Assembly (NCBI RefSeq): GCF_002261215.1
Contig: NZ_NEVS01000004.1
Span: forward strand, 434,001 to 498,000
Direction of reading: 5' to 3'
Origin: Bordetella genomosp. 11
Lineage (GTDB): Bacteria; Pseudomonadota; Gammaproteobacteria; Burkholderiales; Burkholderiaceae_B
Length of the DNA: 64,000 nucleotides
Of this stretch, positions 7,575-16,493 are shown piece by piece. Positions within the stretch are counted from its first letter, which is position 1. Each line of letters opens with the position of its first letter. Below the pieces are notes generated by a model. It did no database searches, was not told the origin of the DNA, and saw only the letters and a program-made list of their open reading frames with translations. Position numbers and translations under genes: made by a program.

Positions 7575-8868
7575 GACCATGGCCCGGCGCGAGCTTGTCA
7601 GCGCACCGTCCGGCTCCGACGAGGACACCGGTAAGCCCGGCGCGGAGGCCGGATTGATGGCGCGCCTGGGCCGGCTGTGGGAGCGCGACCGCTTTCCCGA
7701 CCCGGCCGCCTTGCGGCCCTTGTTCGCGCCACGCTTGACGGACGTCGCGGCCAACCGCCTGGCCCACGCCTGGTGCCAGGCCTACACGGCGGCCGATGGC
7801 AAGATCAGGCGCACGATGCTGGGGGTGCTGGCGGCCGCCAGCGCGGCGCAGGAGCAGCCGGACGAAGCCAACGGCCGCCTGTTCCGCCGCTTCAACAACC
7901 AGCCCGAGGGGCTGCGCTTCCTGGTGGATCTGCGCGCCGATATGTTGCGCTGGCGCAAGCAGGTTTCCGGCCTGCAGGCGCTGGACAAGACTCTGGAAGG
8001 CTTGCTGTCCGCCTGGTTCGACGTGGGACTGCTCGACCTGCGGCGCCTGACCTGGGACAGCCCTGCCTCGCTGCTGGAAAAACTCATCGTGTACGAGGCG
8101 GTACACGCGATCCAGTCATGGGACGACCTCAAGCACCGGGTTGCCGAGGATCGCCGCTGCTATGCGTTTTTCCATCCGCAGATGCCGGATGTGCCCTTGA
8201 TCTTTGTCGAGGTCGCCTTCGCGCCGCAAATGGCAGACGATGTGCAGACGCTGCTGGACACGACCCAGCCGCCGCAGAACCTGGACAAGGCGCGCTGGGC
8301 CGTCTTCTATTCCATTTCGAATACCCAGCCCGGCCTGCGCGGCATCAGCTTCGGCAATTTCCTGCTCAAGCGCGTCGTCGACCAATTGCTGTCGGAGCTG
8401 CCCAAGCTGAAATCCTTTGCCACGCTGTCGCCCATCCCGGGCTTCGCCGATTGGCTGGGCAAGCTGAACGCCGACGAAGTGGAGGACATCGTGCGCGATA
8501 AAGCGCGCGACCGTGCGCGCCGCGGCGTGCCCGACGGCGCGCGCTGGCTGGCGCGGCTGCAAAAGGCCGCCGCCAGTCCGCGCGGTGGCGGCGAGGTCGT
8601 GCAGCGTGCCGGGATGAAGCTGGCGGCCGCCTATCTGCAATCGATGAAGGGGGGGGCGCCGCTGGACCCGGTGGCGCGCTTTCACCTGGGCAATGGCGCC
8701 CGCATCGAGCGCATCAACTGGGGCGCGGACAGGTCGCCCAAGGGCCTGGCGCAGTCCGCGGCGCTGATGGTCAATTACTTGTACGAACTGGACGAGCTGG
8801 ACGACAACCTGGCGCGGCTGAATGCCGGCAAGCCGGCGGTCAGCCGGCTCATCGCCAGGATAGGGTAG
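7522..8868 (+). CDS. matA: Malonyl-CoA decarboxylase
   Basis: This 448-aa protein matches the MCD family, which converts malonyl-CoA to acetyl-CoA and CO2. The N-terminal helical part (FRRFNNQPEGLRFLVDLRADML) is followed by the GNAT-like catalytic part. FYSISNTQPGLRGISFGNFLLKRV holds the conserved Ser of the family, and FHLGNGARIERINWGADRSPKGL holds the conserved His. The ATG has AAGGAG at good spacing and lies inside the 3' end of the regulator gene. With the downstream CoA ligase it would carry malonate to acetyl-CoA. Confidence 0.93.
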   Translation: MIVPEPLVPARAARQPDKTMARRELVSAPSGSDEDTGKPGAEAGLMARLGRLWERDRFPDPAALRPLFAPRLTDVAANRLAHAWCQAYTAADGKIRRTMLGVLAAASAAQEQPDEANGRLFRRFNNQPEGLRFLVDLRADMLRWRKQVSGLQALDKTLEGLLSAWFDVGLLDLRRLTWDSPASLLEKLIVYEAVHAIQSWDDLKHRVAEDRRCYAFFHPQMPDVPLIFVEVAFAPQMADDVQTLLDTTQPPQNLDKARWAVFYSISNTQPGLRGISFGNFLLKRVVDQLLSELPKLKSFATLSPIPGFADWLGKLNADEVEDIVRDKARDRARRGVPDGARWLARLQKAAASPRGGGEVVQRAGMKLAAAYLQSMKGGAPLDPVARFHLGNGARIERINWGADRSPKGLAQSAALMVNYLYELDELDDNLARLNAGKPAVSRLIARIG

Positions 8869-9000
8869 GCGGCTGGCCGCCGTGGTCGCATGATGAATAA
8901 TCCTGTACGAACAGGGCCGGGCTGAACGACAATCCGGCACGGTGCCAGGGCCGCGCGGGGCGCGCGGCCGCGCCGCAGCCGCCATAAGAAAACAAGGGAC

Positions 9001-9837
9001 ATGACGTTCGACGATCCGTCCGCTGATGCGCCGATTTCGCCGCCCGATGCCGCGGGCCGGGTCCTGTGCCGCCGCGAAGGGACGGTCGCGCGGGTGTGCC
9101 TGTCGCATCCGGGCCGCATGAACGCGATCACCGTGGCGATGTGGCGGCAGCTTGCGACCGTGTTCGGGCAACTATCCGCGGATCGCCAGCTGCGCTGCAT
9201 CATCGTGCAGGGCGACGGCGGCCACTTCGCCGCGGGCGCCGATATCCGCGAATTTCCCCGGGAACGCGGCGATACCGCCGGCGTCGTCCGCTACCACCGC
9301 GAGATACTCGCGCCGGCGCTGGCCGCCATCGAAGCCTGCCCGCATCCCGTCGTGGCCCGCATCGACGGCGTGTGCGTCGGGGGCGGCCTGGAGATCGCCT
9401 GCCAGTGCGATATCCGCATCGCCGCGCGCACGGCGCGCCTGGGCGTGCCCATCAATCGGCTGGGATTTCCCATGGCGCCTGACGAAATGCGCGGGCTGCT
9501 CGGCGTTGCCGGCCGCGCCGTCACGCTGGAACTGCTGCTGGAAGGCCGCATCCTGGACGCGGAGGAAGCCCGCGCCAAGGGACTGCTGAGCCGCATCGTC
9601 GACGACGCCGAGCTCGACGCGGAAGTACGCCGCTGCGTCGGCCGTATCCTGGCGGGCGCCCCGCGCGCCGCCTGCCTGAACAAAACCATGGCGGCGCGCC
9701 TGTCGCGCGACGAGCCGCTCGCCGAGGAAGAATACCAACGCTTTTTTTCTTATGCCGAGAGCCGCGACCATAGGGAGGGCGTGCGCGCCTTCCTCGCGGG
9801 CGAAGCGCCGTCATTCACTGGAGACTGGAAAGAGTGA
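9001..9837 (+). CDS. Enoyl-CoA hydratase/isomerase (crotonase) family protein
   Basis: A 278-aa crotonase-fold protein. The oxyanion-hole segments are GHFAAGADIREF (about 76-87) and VCVGGGLEIACQCDIRIAA (about 124-142). The usual acidic residues after the second segment are replaced by a MAPDEM context, so hydratase chemistry is not certain. The family also contains decarboxylases and hydrolases acting on acyl-CoA thioesters. Its stop codon overlaps the GTG of the malonyl-CoA synthetase gene (GTGA), indicating coupled translation. Classical matABC operons do not include a crotonase, so its role in malonate use is open. Confidence 0.88.
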   Translation: MTFDDPSADAPISPPDAAGRVLCRREGTVARVCLSHPGRMNAITVAMWRQLATVFGQLSADRQLRCIIVQGDGGHFAAGADIREFPRERGDTAGVVRYHREILAPALAAIEACPHPVVARIDGVCVGGGLEIACQCDIRIAARTARLGVPINRLGFPMAPDEMRGLLGVAGRAVTLELLLEGRILDAEEARAKGLLSRIVDDAELDAEVRRCVGRILAGAPRAACLNKTMAARLSRDEPLAEEEYQRFFSYAESRDHREGVRAFLAGEAPSFTGDWKE

Positions 9838-11375
9838 GCAACGCCAATCTGTACGCGGTACTCGAAACGGGTTTTCCGCGGGATCGCAGCAGGATCGCGA
9901 TCGAAACCCCGACCTTGCGCTACACCTGGGACGATATCGATCGGGCCAGCGCCTGCCTGGCCAACCTGCTGAAGTCCCTGCGGCTGCCCAAGGATGCACG
10001 CGTCGCCGTACAGGTGGAAAAGTCGCCCGAGGCCCTGTTGCTGTATCTCGCCACGCTGCGCGCCGGACTGGTCTATCTGCCCTTGAATACCGCGTACCGC
10101 GAGGCCGAGATCGATTATTTCCTGGGCAATGCCGAGCCCTCCGTCGTGGTGTGTTCCAGCGGCAACCTGCCGTGGATACGCCGGCTGGCCGAAAAGTCCG
10201 GTGTGCCGCATGTTTATACGCTGGACGACGATCGCACCGGCACGCTGCTGGAAGCGGCCGGCGGATTGCCACAGACTTTCAAGACGGTGACGCGTGGCGC
10301 CGACGACCTGGCCGCCATTCTGTATACGTCCGGCACCACAGGGCGCAGCAAGGGCGCGATGCTGTCGCACGGCAACCTGGCCTCGAACGCCCGCGTCCTG
10401 AACGACTATTGGGGCTGGCGGTCCGATGACGTGCTGTTGCACATGCTGCCTATCTTCCATGTGCATGGCCTGTTCGTCGCGTCGCACGGCGCGCTGCTCG
10501 CGGGTGCCCGAATGATCTGGTTGCCCAAGCTGGATGTGGAACAGGCGCTGCGCTATCTGCCCGAAAGCACCGTGATGATGGGCGTTCCGACCTATTACGT
10601 GCGCCTGCTGGCGGACCTGCGATTCGGCCGCGATGTCTGCGAGCGCATGCGCCTGTTCATTTCCGGTTCGGCGCCGTTGCTGACCGAGACTTTCAATGCC
10701 TTCCAGGCGCGCACCGGCCACACCATCCTGGAACGCTACGGCATGAGCGAAACGGTCATGCTGACGTCGAATCCCTACGATCCTGTCGAAGGGGCGCGTA
10801 TCGGCGGCACGGTGGGCAAGGCCCTGCCCGGCGTGGAGCTGCGCGTGGTGGACGATTCCGGCAGGAAGCTGCCTCCCGGCGAGATCGGCAACATCCAGGT
10901 GCGCGGTCCGAATGTGTTCTCCGGCTATTGGCGCATGCCCGAAAAAACGCGCGAGGAATTTACCGCGGACGGCTGGTTCAAGACCGGCGACGTCGGCCGC
11001 TGGGGCGGGGAAGCCAATGGACATCCGATTCCGGTCGACTATGTGAGCATCGTCGGCCGCAGCAAGGACCTGATCATCTCCGGCGGCTACAACGTCTATC
11101 CCAAGGAGATCGAGTCGGTCATCGACGATATGCCTGGAGTGGAGGAATCCGCGGTCATCGGCGTGCCGCATCCGGAGTTCGGCGAAGCCGTCGTCGCCGT
11201 CGTCGTGCCGCGCACGGGGGCCGAACTGGACCCTGCCGCCATCCAGAGCGATCTGAAGAGCCGCATCGCCAATTTCAAGGTGCCCAAGCGTGTGCATGTG
11301 ACGGATCAACTGCCCCGCAATACGATGGGCAAAGTGCAGAAGAACGTTTTGCGGGAAACGTTCGGCCAGCTTTGA
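9834..11375 (+). CDS. matB: Malonyl-CoA synthetase (acyl-CoA ligase, ANL superfamily)
   Basis: A 513-aa AMP-forming ligase. The P-loop-like motif YTSGTTGRSKGAML, the ERYGMSET motif and the GWFKTGDVG aspartate are present. The C-terminal hinge GRSKDLIISGGYNVYPKEIES and the catalytic Lys region RNTMGKVQKN are present as well. Length and the small N-terminal domain fit MatB. Assignment to malonate rests on the adjoining malonyl-CoA decarboxylase; methylmalonate or another dicarboxylate cannot be excluded. GTG start overlaps the previous stop by 4 nt. Confidence 0.88.
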   Translation: MSNANLYAVLETGFPRDRSRIAIETPTLRYTWDDIDRASACLANLLKSLRLPKDARVAVQVEKSPEALLLYLATLRAGLVYLPLNTAYREAEIDYFLGNAEPSVVVCSSGNLPWIRRLAEKSGVPHVYTLDDDRTGTLLEAAGGLPQTFKTVTRGADDLAAILYTSGTTGRSKGAMLSHGNLASNARVLNDYWGWRSDDVLLHMLPIFHVHGLFVASHGALLAGARMIWLPKLDVEQALRYLPESTVMMGVPTYYVRLLADLRFGRDVCERMRLFISGSAPLLTETFNAFQARTGHTILERYGMSETVMLTSNPYDPVEGARIGGTVGKALPGVELRVVDDSGRKLPPGEIGNIQVRGPNVFSGYWRMPEKTREEFTADGWFKTGDVGRWGGEANGHPIPVDYVSIVGRSKDLIISGGYNVYPKEIESVIDDMPGVEESAVIGVPHPEFGEAVVAVVVPRTGAELDPAAIQSDLKSRIANFKVPKRVHVTDQLPRNTMGKVQKNVLRETFGQL

Positions 11376-11573
11376 TCCGCGTATTTCGGCGCAGTCCATC
11401 ATGTCCCGCGGCGCGATCGTGCCGCGGGGATGTCCACCATCGAAAGGAGACGACCCACAGCCCACAGCATCACCGATGTGCGTAAGGATTCATACAACAG
11501 CGGGCGCGGCCGCGCACCGCCATCGATCGATGGGCGATCACCCATCCTACGCAGCACTCCGGAGGAGAACATC

Positions 11574-12548
11574 ATGTCTTACCGTACCAGGTTCGCGGCG
11601 CTGGGCGCCGCGTTGCTCGCGCTTGTCCTGGCGAACCCGGCATCCGCCGATTGGCCGGAGCGGCCGGTCACCATCATCGTTCCTTTTCCCGCGGGAGGCG
11701 GCACCGATACCTTCGCGCGTCCTCTTGCCGAACAGTTGCGCACGCAACTGGGCCAGACGGTGGTGATCGACAACAAGGGCGGCGCGGGCGGCACCGTGGG
11801 GGCGGGCGTGGCCGCCAAGGCGCGTCCGGATGGCTATACCTTCTTCATGGGCGGCGCGCATCACGCCGTCGCGCCGGCGCTGTACAAGCAGCTCAGCTAC
11901 GACATCCAGAAGGATTTCATTCCGGTGGCGCTGCTGGCGCAGCCGCCGCAGGTCGTCGTCATCAATGCGTCCAAGCTGCCCGTCAAGACACTGCAGGAGT
12001 TCATCGCCTATGCCAAGGCCCGCCCGGGCCAGATCAACTACGGCACGGCGGGCAAGGGCAGCACGCACCACCTTGCCGGCGAACTGTTCGCCATGCAGAC
12101 CGGCATCCAGCTGGTGGATGTGCCGTACCAGGGCGCCGGGCCCATGCTGTCGGCCCTGATCGGCGGCCAGGTCGATATGGCTTTCGACGGGCTGGGTTCG
12201 TCGTCCGGCCATATCCGCGCGGGTACCATCAAGCCGCTGGCCGTGGCCGCGGCGCAGCGCTCGCCGTCTTTCCCCGACGTGCCCACCACCGCCGAGGCCG
12301 GCGTGATGAATTACCAGGTCTCGACCTGGTATGCGCTATGGGCGCCGGCCGGCACGCCGCAGCCGGTCATCGACCGCATGATCCGCGCGGTCACCGCGGC
12401 GTTGAATACGCCGAAGCTCAAGGAGCAATGGGCGTCCAACGGTTCCGCCACCCCCGACCTGACCGGCCCCGCCTTCGGCAAGTTCGTCGACGACGAAGTC
12501 GCCAGGTGGGGCAAGGTGGTGAAGGATTCCGGCGTCACCCTGGATTAG
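11574..12548 (+). CDS. Bug-family (TTT) periplasmic solute receptor, probably malonate
   Basis: A 324-aa exported protein with a signal peptide ending near NPASA-DWPERP. The mature start DWPERPVTIIVPFPAGGGTDTFAR and the loop VVIDNKGGAGGTVGAGVAAKA are hallmarks of the Bordetella uptake gene family, which bind carboxylates in the periplasm. GGAGGAG precedes the ATG. It follows matB by 198 bp and is the last gene of the malonate block, where a MatC permease would be expected. Membrane TctA/TctB partners are not nearby, so it must use permeases encoded elsewhere or act as a sensor. Confidence 0.88.
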   Translation: MSYRTRFAALGAALLALVLANPASADWPERPVTIIVPFPAGGGTDTFARPLAEQLRTQLGQTVVIDNKGGAGGTVGAGVAAKARPDGYTFFMGGAHHAVAPALYKQLSYDIQKDFIPVALLAQPPQVVVINASKLPVKTLQEFIAYAKARPGQINYGTAGKGSTHHLAGELFAMQTGIQLVDVPYQGAGPMLSALIGGQVDMAFDGLGSSSGHIRAGTIKPLAVAAAQRSPSFPDVPTTAEAGVMNYQVSTWYALWAPAGTPQPVIDRMIRAVTAALNTPKLKEQWASNGSATPDLTGPAFGKFVDDEVARWGKVVKDSGVTLD

Positions 12549-12549
12549 C

Positions 12550-12588
12550 GGCGCCGGATAACCGGCGCCTGGCCCTAGCGCCAGGCGC
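12550..12588. terminator. Overlapping hairpins between convergent genes
   Basis: Two perfect hairpins share bases. GGCGCCGG/CCGGCGCC with loop ATAA lies at 12550-12569. GCGCCTGGC/GCCAGGCGC with a 6-nt loop lies at 12565-12588 and covers the stop of the minus-strand reductase gene. Neither has a T-run, so factor-independent termination is uncertain, but the site suits a bidirectional end. Confidence 0.5.
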
Positions 12589-13531
12589 TGGCCTCGTCCA
12601 GCTCGCGCATCAGGTCCGGTGGCAGCGTCAGATAGGCTGCCTTGACCAGGTCGTCCAGTTGCGCGAGCGACGTGGCGCTGGCAATCGGCGCGGTGATGCC
12701 GGGCTGCGCGATCGTCCAGGCCAGCGCCACCTGGGCCGGCGTCGCGCCCGTGGCTTGCGCGGCCCGGTCCAGCGCGGCCAGGATGCGCAGTCCGCGGTCG
12801 TTCAGGTAGGTTTCGACGATCTTCTTGCCGCGCACGCTCTTGGCAGCATCGGCCGCCGTCCGATACTTGCCGGAAAGAAAGCCGCTGGCCAGGGCGTAAT
12901 AGTTGATGGTGCCCAGCCCTTGCGCGACCACTACCGCCTGCAGTCCGCTTTCGTAGGGTTCGCGCGCGTACAGGTTGTATTCGGGCTGGATGGACTCGTA
13001 GCGCGGCAGGCCATTGCGTTCGCTCAGGATCAGGGCCTCGGAGAGGCGCGCCGGCGTGTAGTTGGAAGCCCCGATGGCCCGTATCTTGCCTTGTTCGCGA
13101 AGCTTGCCGTATGCCGCCAGGGTATCGGTCAGCGGCGTATCGGGATCGTCGCGGTGCGACTGGTACAGGTCGATATAGTCGGTCTGCAGCCGCGCCAGCG
13201 AGTCCTCCACCGCCCTCGCGATGTAGCCGGGCGACAGGCCCTTGGCCTTGGGTCCCATCTCCATGCCTACTTTCGTGGCGATGATGACTTTGTCCCGCTT
13301 GCCGGACTTGGCCAGCCATTTGCCGATGATGACTTCGGATTCGCCGCCGCGGTTGCCGGGGGCCCAGCGTGAATACACGTCGGCGGTATCGATGAAGTTC
13401 AGGCCGGCGTCCACCATGGCGTCCAGGAGGGAAAAGGCATCTGCCTCGCCCACGGTCCAACCGAATACATTACCGCCGAATGCCAGGGGGGGCACGGAAA
13501 GGCCGGAACGGCCCAATTGACGTTGTTGCAT
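12575..13531 (-). CDS. Aldo/keto reductase
   Basis: A 318-aa NADPH-dependent oxidoreductase with the aldo/keto reductase barrel. The tetrad is visible as Asp and Tyr in FIDTADVYS, Lys in IIATKVG and His in LYQSHRDD. LRQLGRSGL-like opening (MQQRQLGRSGLSVPPLAFGGN) and the cofactor loop PIASATSLAQLDDLV are typical. The order and the ADVYSRWAPGNRGGESE loop resemble the AKR11/YajO-type branch; the physiological substrate is unknown. It is transcribed away from the TrpXYZ-like ABC genes with a 27-bp inverted repeat in between. Confidence 0.92.
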   Translation of the reverse strand: MQQRQLGRSGLSVPPLAFGGNVFGWTVGEADAFSLLDAMVDAGLNFIDTADVYSRWAPGNRGGESEVIIGKWLAKSGKRDKVIIATKVGMEMGPKAKGLSPGYIARAVEDSLARLQTDYIDLYQSHRDDPDTPLTDTLAAYGKLREQGKIRAIGASNYTPARLSEALILSERNGLPRYESIQPEYNLYAREPYESGLQAVVVAQGLGTINYYALASGFLSGKYRTAADAAKSVRGKKIVETYLNDRGLRILAALDRAAQATGATPAQVALAWTIAQPGITAPIASATSLAQLDDLVKAAYLTLPPDLMRELDEASAWR

Positions 13532-13616
13532 GGTCAGTCGCTCTCATCGATGGTTGTATTGCTTGTCAGGCAAATGCCCGGCAAGGCATCAGATTTTTCT
13601 TCTTCTCGTTCTGATT

Positions 13617-13643
13617 CTTTCGACCAAGTATATCGGTCGAAAG
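13617..13643. promoter_or_regulatory. Perfect 9-bp inverted repeat between divergent genes
   Basis: CTTTCGACC and GGTCGAAAG are exact arms around a 9-nt AT-richer spacer (AAGTATATC). It lies 86 bp upstream of the aldo/keto reductase start and 157 bp upstream of the ABC receptor start, in a 268-bp intergenic region. The size and symmetry fit a dimeric repressor operator. No regulator gene is adjacent. Confidence 0.55.
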
Positions 13644-13799
13644 GCGATACGACGCAGTTATACGGAAGTTCAGGGATTTCCCGCGCCTGGCCACCCACTT
13701 CGTCAAGTTAGACTATGCATTTTTAGGGACGGGCGGCATCCCGCGCGCGGTTCGCCGCGTCCGTCCACGCGATTCCCCAAGGTCGAGGAGCCTGCCTTT

Positions 13800-14789
13800 A
13801 TGTCTAGGACAAAAGCCGCCGTACAAGCTGTCGCCGCCGCGTTCGCGCTGGCCGCCGCGCTGCAATCCGGCGGACCCGCGCAAGCCGCCCCTGCCGGGCA
13901 GAAGTCGGTGGCGGTCATTGCCATCGTCGAGCATCCCGCGCTGGATGCCGTGCGGGATGGCGTCAAGGATGCGTTAAAGGCAAAGGGGTATGACGCCTCG
14001 AAAAATCTGAAGTGGCAGTACCAGAGCGCGCAGGGCAATACCGGCACGGCGGCGCAGATCGCCCGCAAGTTCGTCGGCGACCGTCCCGACGCCATCGTCG
14101 CCATTGCCACGCCCGCGGCGCAGGCCGTCGTCGCGGCCACCAAGGAAATTCCGGTCGTCTATGCCGCCGTGACCGACCCGGTCGCCGCGCAGCTGGTGCC
14201 GTCCATGGAAGCCTCGGGCACCAACGTCACGGGTATTTCGGATGCGCTGGACGTCAGCCACCAGATCGACCTGATCCGCAAGATCGTGCCCAATGCCAAG
14301 CGCGTCGGGATAGTCTATAACCCGGGCGAGGCGAATTCCGTCGTGGTGGTCAAGAAGTTGCAGGAGTTGCTGCCCCAGGCCGGAATGAGCCTGGTCGAGG
14401 CCGCCGCGCCGCGCACGATCGATGTCGCCGCGGCCGCGCGCAGCCTGATCGGCAAGGTGGACGTCATCTACACCAGCACGGACAACAATGTGGTGTCGGC
14501 CTACGAATCGCTTGTGAAGGTCGGCAACGATGCGAAGATTCCCCTGATCGCGGCGGACAACGATAGCGTCAAGCGGGGCGCCATCGCCGCGCAGGGTGTC
14601 GATTATTACCAGTTGGGGCAGCAGGTGGGCGATGTGGTGGCGCGCATACTGAAGGGCGAGAAGCCGGGGGCCATCCCGTCGGCCACCGTCGGCAAGGTGC
14701 AGCTGACCCTCAACCCAGCGGCCGCGCAGGCGCAGGGCGTGGCACTGCCCGAGGCGTTGATCAAGTCCGCCGCACAGGTCATCAAGTAA
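13800..14789 (+). CDS. TrpX-like ABC transporter substrate-binding protein
   Basis: A 329-aa exported receptor of the ABC_sub_bind family. The signal peptide ends near QAAPAG. Mature features are VIAIVEHPALDAVRDGVKDAL, the segment VGDRPDAIVAIATPAAQAVVAATKEIPVVYAAVTDP and NVTGISDALDVSHQIDLIR, all diagnostic. TrpXYZ members in Gram-positives take up tryptophan or other aromatic compounds, but the substrate here is not predictable. ATG was chosen over a longer open frame because it starts the signal peptide. It begins a three-gene importer operon. Confidence 0.9.
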   Translation: MSRTKAAVQAVAAAFALAAALQSGGPAQAAPAGQKSVAVIAIVEHPALDAVRDGVKDALKAKGYDASKNLKWQYQSAQGNTGTAAQIARKFVGDRPDAIVAIATPAAQAVVAATKEIPVVYAAVTDPVAAQLVPSMEASGTNVTGISDALDVSHQIDLIRKIVPNAKRVGIVYNPGEANSVVVVKKLQELLPQAGMSLVEAAAPRTIDVAAAARSLIGKVDVIYTSTDNNVVSAYESLVKVGNDAKIPLIAADNDSVKRGAIAAQGVDYYQLGQQVGDVVARILKGEKPGAIPSATVGKVQLTLNPAAAQAQGVALPEALIKSAAQVIK

Positions 14790-14802
14790 GCAAGCCGCGA
14801 CG

Positions 14803-15693
14803 ATGTCCCTCTTCTCATTGCTGGGCGCGCTGGAGGTCGGTCTGGTCTTCAGCCTCGTGGCCCTTGGTGTCCTGATCTCCTTTCGCCTGCTGCGTTTTCC
14901 CGACCTGACGGTCGACGGCAGCTTTCCCCTGGGCGCCGCGGTGGCCGCCACCTTGATCTCCGCCGGCTTCAATCCGTTCGCCGCCACGGCCTGCGCCATC
15001 GTCGCCGGCGGCGCGGCCGGCTGGCTGACCGGCTGGCTCAACGTCAAGCTGCGCATCATGGATCTGCTGGCCAGCATCCTGGTCATGATCGCCCTGTATT
15101 CGATCAACCTGCGGATAATGGGCCGGCCCAACGTTCCCCTGATCACCGAGCCGACCGTCTTCACGCTGCTGCAGCCGGCGTGGCTCAGCGACTACATCGC
15201 CCGGCCGCTGGTCCTGCTGGTCGTGGTCGTGGCGTGCAAACTGCTGCTGGACTGGTTCCTGTCCACCGAGCGCGGGCTGGCGATGCGCGCGACGGGGGCC
15301 AATCCGCGCATGGCGCGCGCGCAGGGGGTCAACACCGGCCGCATGGTGCTTGGCGGCATGGCGTTGTCCAATGCGCTGGTGGCGCTGGCGGGCGCCTTGT
15401 TCGCGCAGGCGCAGGGCGGCGCGGATATCTCCATGGGGCTGGGGACCATCGTCATCGGCCTGGCGGCGGTGATCGTCGGCGAAAGCCTGCTGCCGGCACG
15501 CCGCATCGCGCTCGCCACGCTGGCCGTCATCCTGGGCGCCATCGTGTACCGCTTTTTCGTCGCCCTGGCGCTGAATACCGACTTCATCGGCCTGCAGGCC
15601 CAGGACCTGAACCTGGTGACCGCCGTGCTGGTAACCATCGCGCTGGTCATCCCGCGCTTGCGCCGCCGTCGTCGCGCGGGGCAGGGAGCCTGA
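14803..15693 (+). CDS. ABC transporter permease (TrpY-like)
   Basis: A 296-aa inner-membrane protein with eight or so hydrophobic helices, of the branched-chain/ribose type permease superfamily (BPD_transp_2). The motif LLRFPDLTVDGSFPLGAAVAA near residue 28 and the cytoplasmic coupling loop LAMRATGANPRMARAQGVNT are characteristic. It ends in a basic tail (RLRRRRRAG). It starts 13 bp after the receptor gene and ends one base before the ATPase start codon, so it is clearly part of the same operon. Confidence 0.92.
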   Translation: MSLFSLLGALEVGLVFSLVALGVLISFRLLRFPDLTVDGSFPLGAAVAATLISAGFNPFAATACAIVAGGAAGWLTGWLNVKLRIMDLLASILVMIALYSINLRIMGRPNVPLITEPTVFTLLQPAWLSDYIARPLVLLVVVVACKLLLDWFLSTERGLAMRATGANPRMARAQGVNTGRMVLGGMALSNALVALAGALFAQAQGGADISMGLGTIVIGLAAVIVGESLLPARRIALATLAVILGAIVYRFFVALALNTDFIGLQAQDLNLVTAVLVTIALVIPRLRRRRRAGQGA

Positions 15694-15694
15694 C

Positions 15695-16489
15695 ATGCTG
15701 ACCGCACACGATCTGCACATCACGTTCAATCCCGGCACGCCCATAGAAACCCGTGCGCTGCGCGGTTTATCCCTGCATATCCCCACCGGCCAGTTCGTTA
15801 CCGTCATCGGATCCAACGGCGCCGGGAAATCGACCTTCCTGAACGCCGTGTCCGGCGACCAGTCCGTCGATAGCGGACGCATCGAGATCGACGGCACCGA
15901 TATGACGCGCCAGCCTTCCTGGCGCCGCGCCGAGCATATCGCCCGCGTGTTCCAGGATCCGATGGCCGGGACCTGCGAAGACCTGACCATCGAGGAAAAC
16001 ATGGCGCTGGCCCAGGCGCGCGGCCGCAGGCGCGGCCTGCGGCATGCGGTCAGGGCATCGATGCGGGGCGCTTTCCGCGAACGCCTGTCCACGCTGGGGC
16101 TGGGCCTGGAGAACCGCCTGGGCGACCGCATCGGCCTGCTCTCGGGCGGGCAGCGCCAGGCCGTCAGCCTGCTCATGGCGGCCTTGCAGCCGTCGCGCCT
16201 GCTGTTGCTGGACGAGCACACGGCCGCGCTGGACCCGCGCACCGCCGACTTCGTGCTTGACCTGACCGCCCGCATCGTTGCCGAAAGCCGGCTGACCACG
16301 CTGATGGTCACCCATAGCATGCGGCAGGCGCTGGAGGTCGGCGATCGCACCGTCATGTTGCACCAGGGCCAGGTGGTGCTGGACGTGTCCGGCGAAGAGC
16401 GCAGGGGCCTGACCGTGCCGGATCTCCTTGCCATGTTTGAGCGCGTGCGCGGCGAAAAACTGGCCGACGACGCCTTGCTGCTGGGGTAA
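15695..16489 (+). CDS. ABC transporter ATP-binding protein (TrpZ-like)
   Basis: A 264-aa ATPase that powers the importer encoded just upstream. Walker A is GSNGAGKST (about 42-50), the Q-loop follows in RVFQDPMAGT, the signature is LSGGQRQ, Walker B is LLLLDEH and the switch His is in VTHSM. The Walker B continues DEHTAAL rather than the usual DEPTAAL, as in other TrpZ-like proteins. ATG follows the permease TGA by a single base. Confidence 0.93.
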   Translation: MLTAHDLHITFNPGTPIETRALRGLSLHIPTGQFVTVIGSNGAGKSTFLNAVSGDQSVDSGRIEIDGTDMTRQPSWRRAEHIARVFQDPMAGTCEDLTIEENMALAQARGRRRGLRHAVRASMRGAFRERLSTLGLGLENRLGDRIGLLSGGQRQAVSLLMAALQPSRLLLLDEHTAALDPRTADFVLDLTARIVAESRLTTLMVTHSMRQALEVGDRTVMLHQGQVVLDVSGEERRGLTVPDLLAMFERVRGEKLADDALLLG

Positions 16490-16493
16490 GGGC

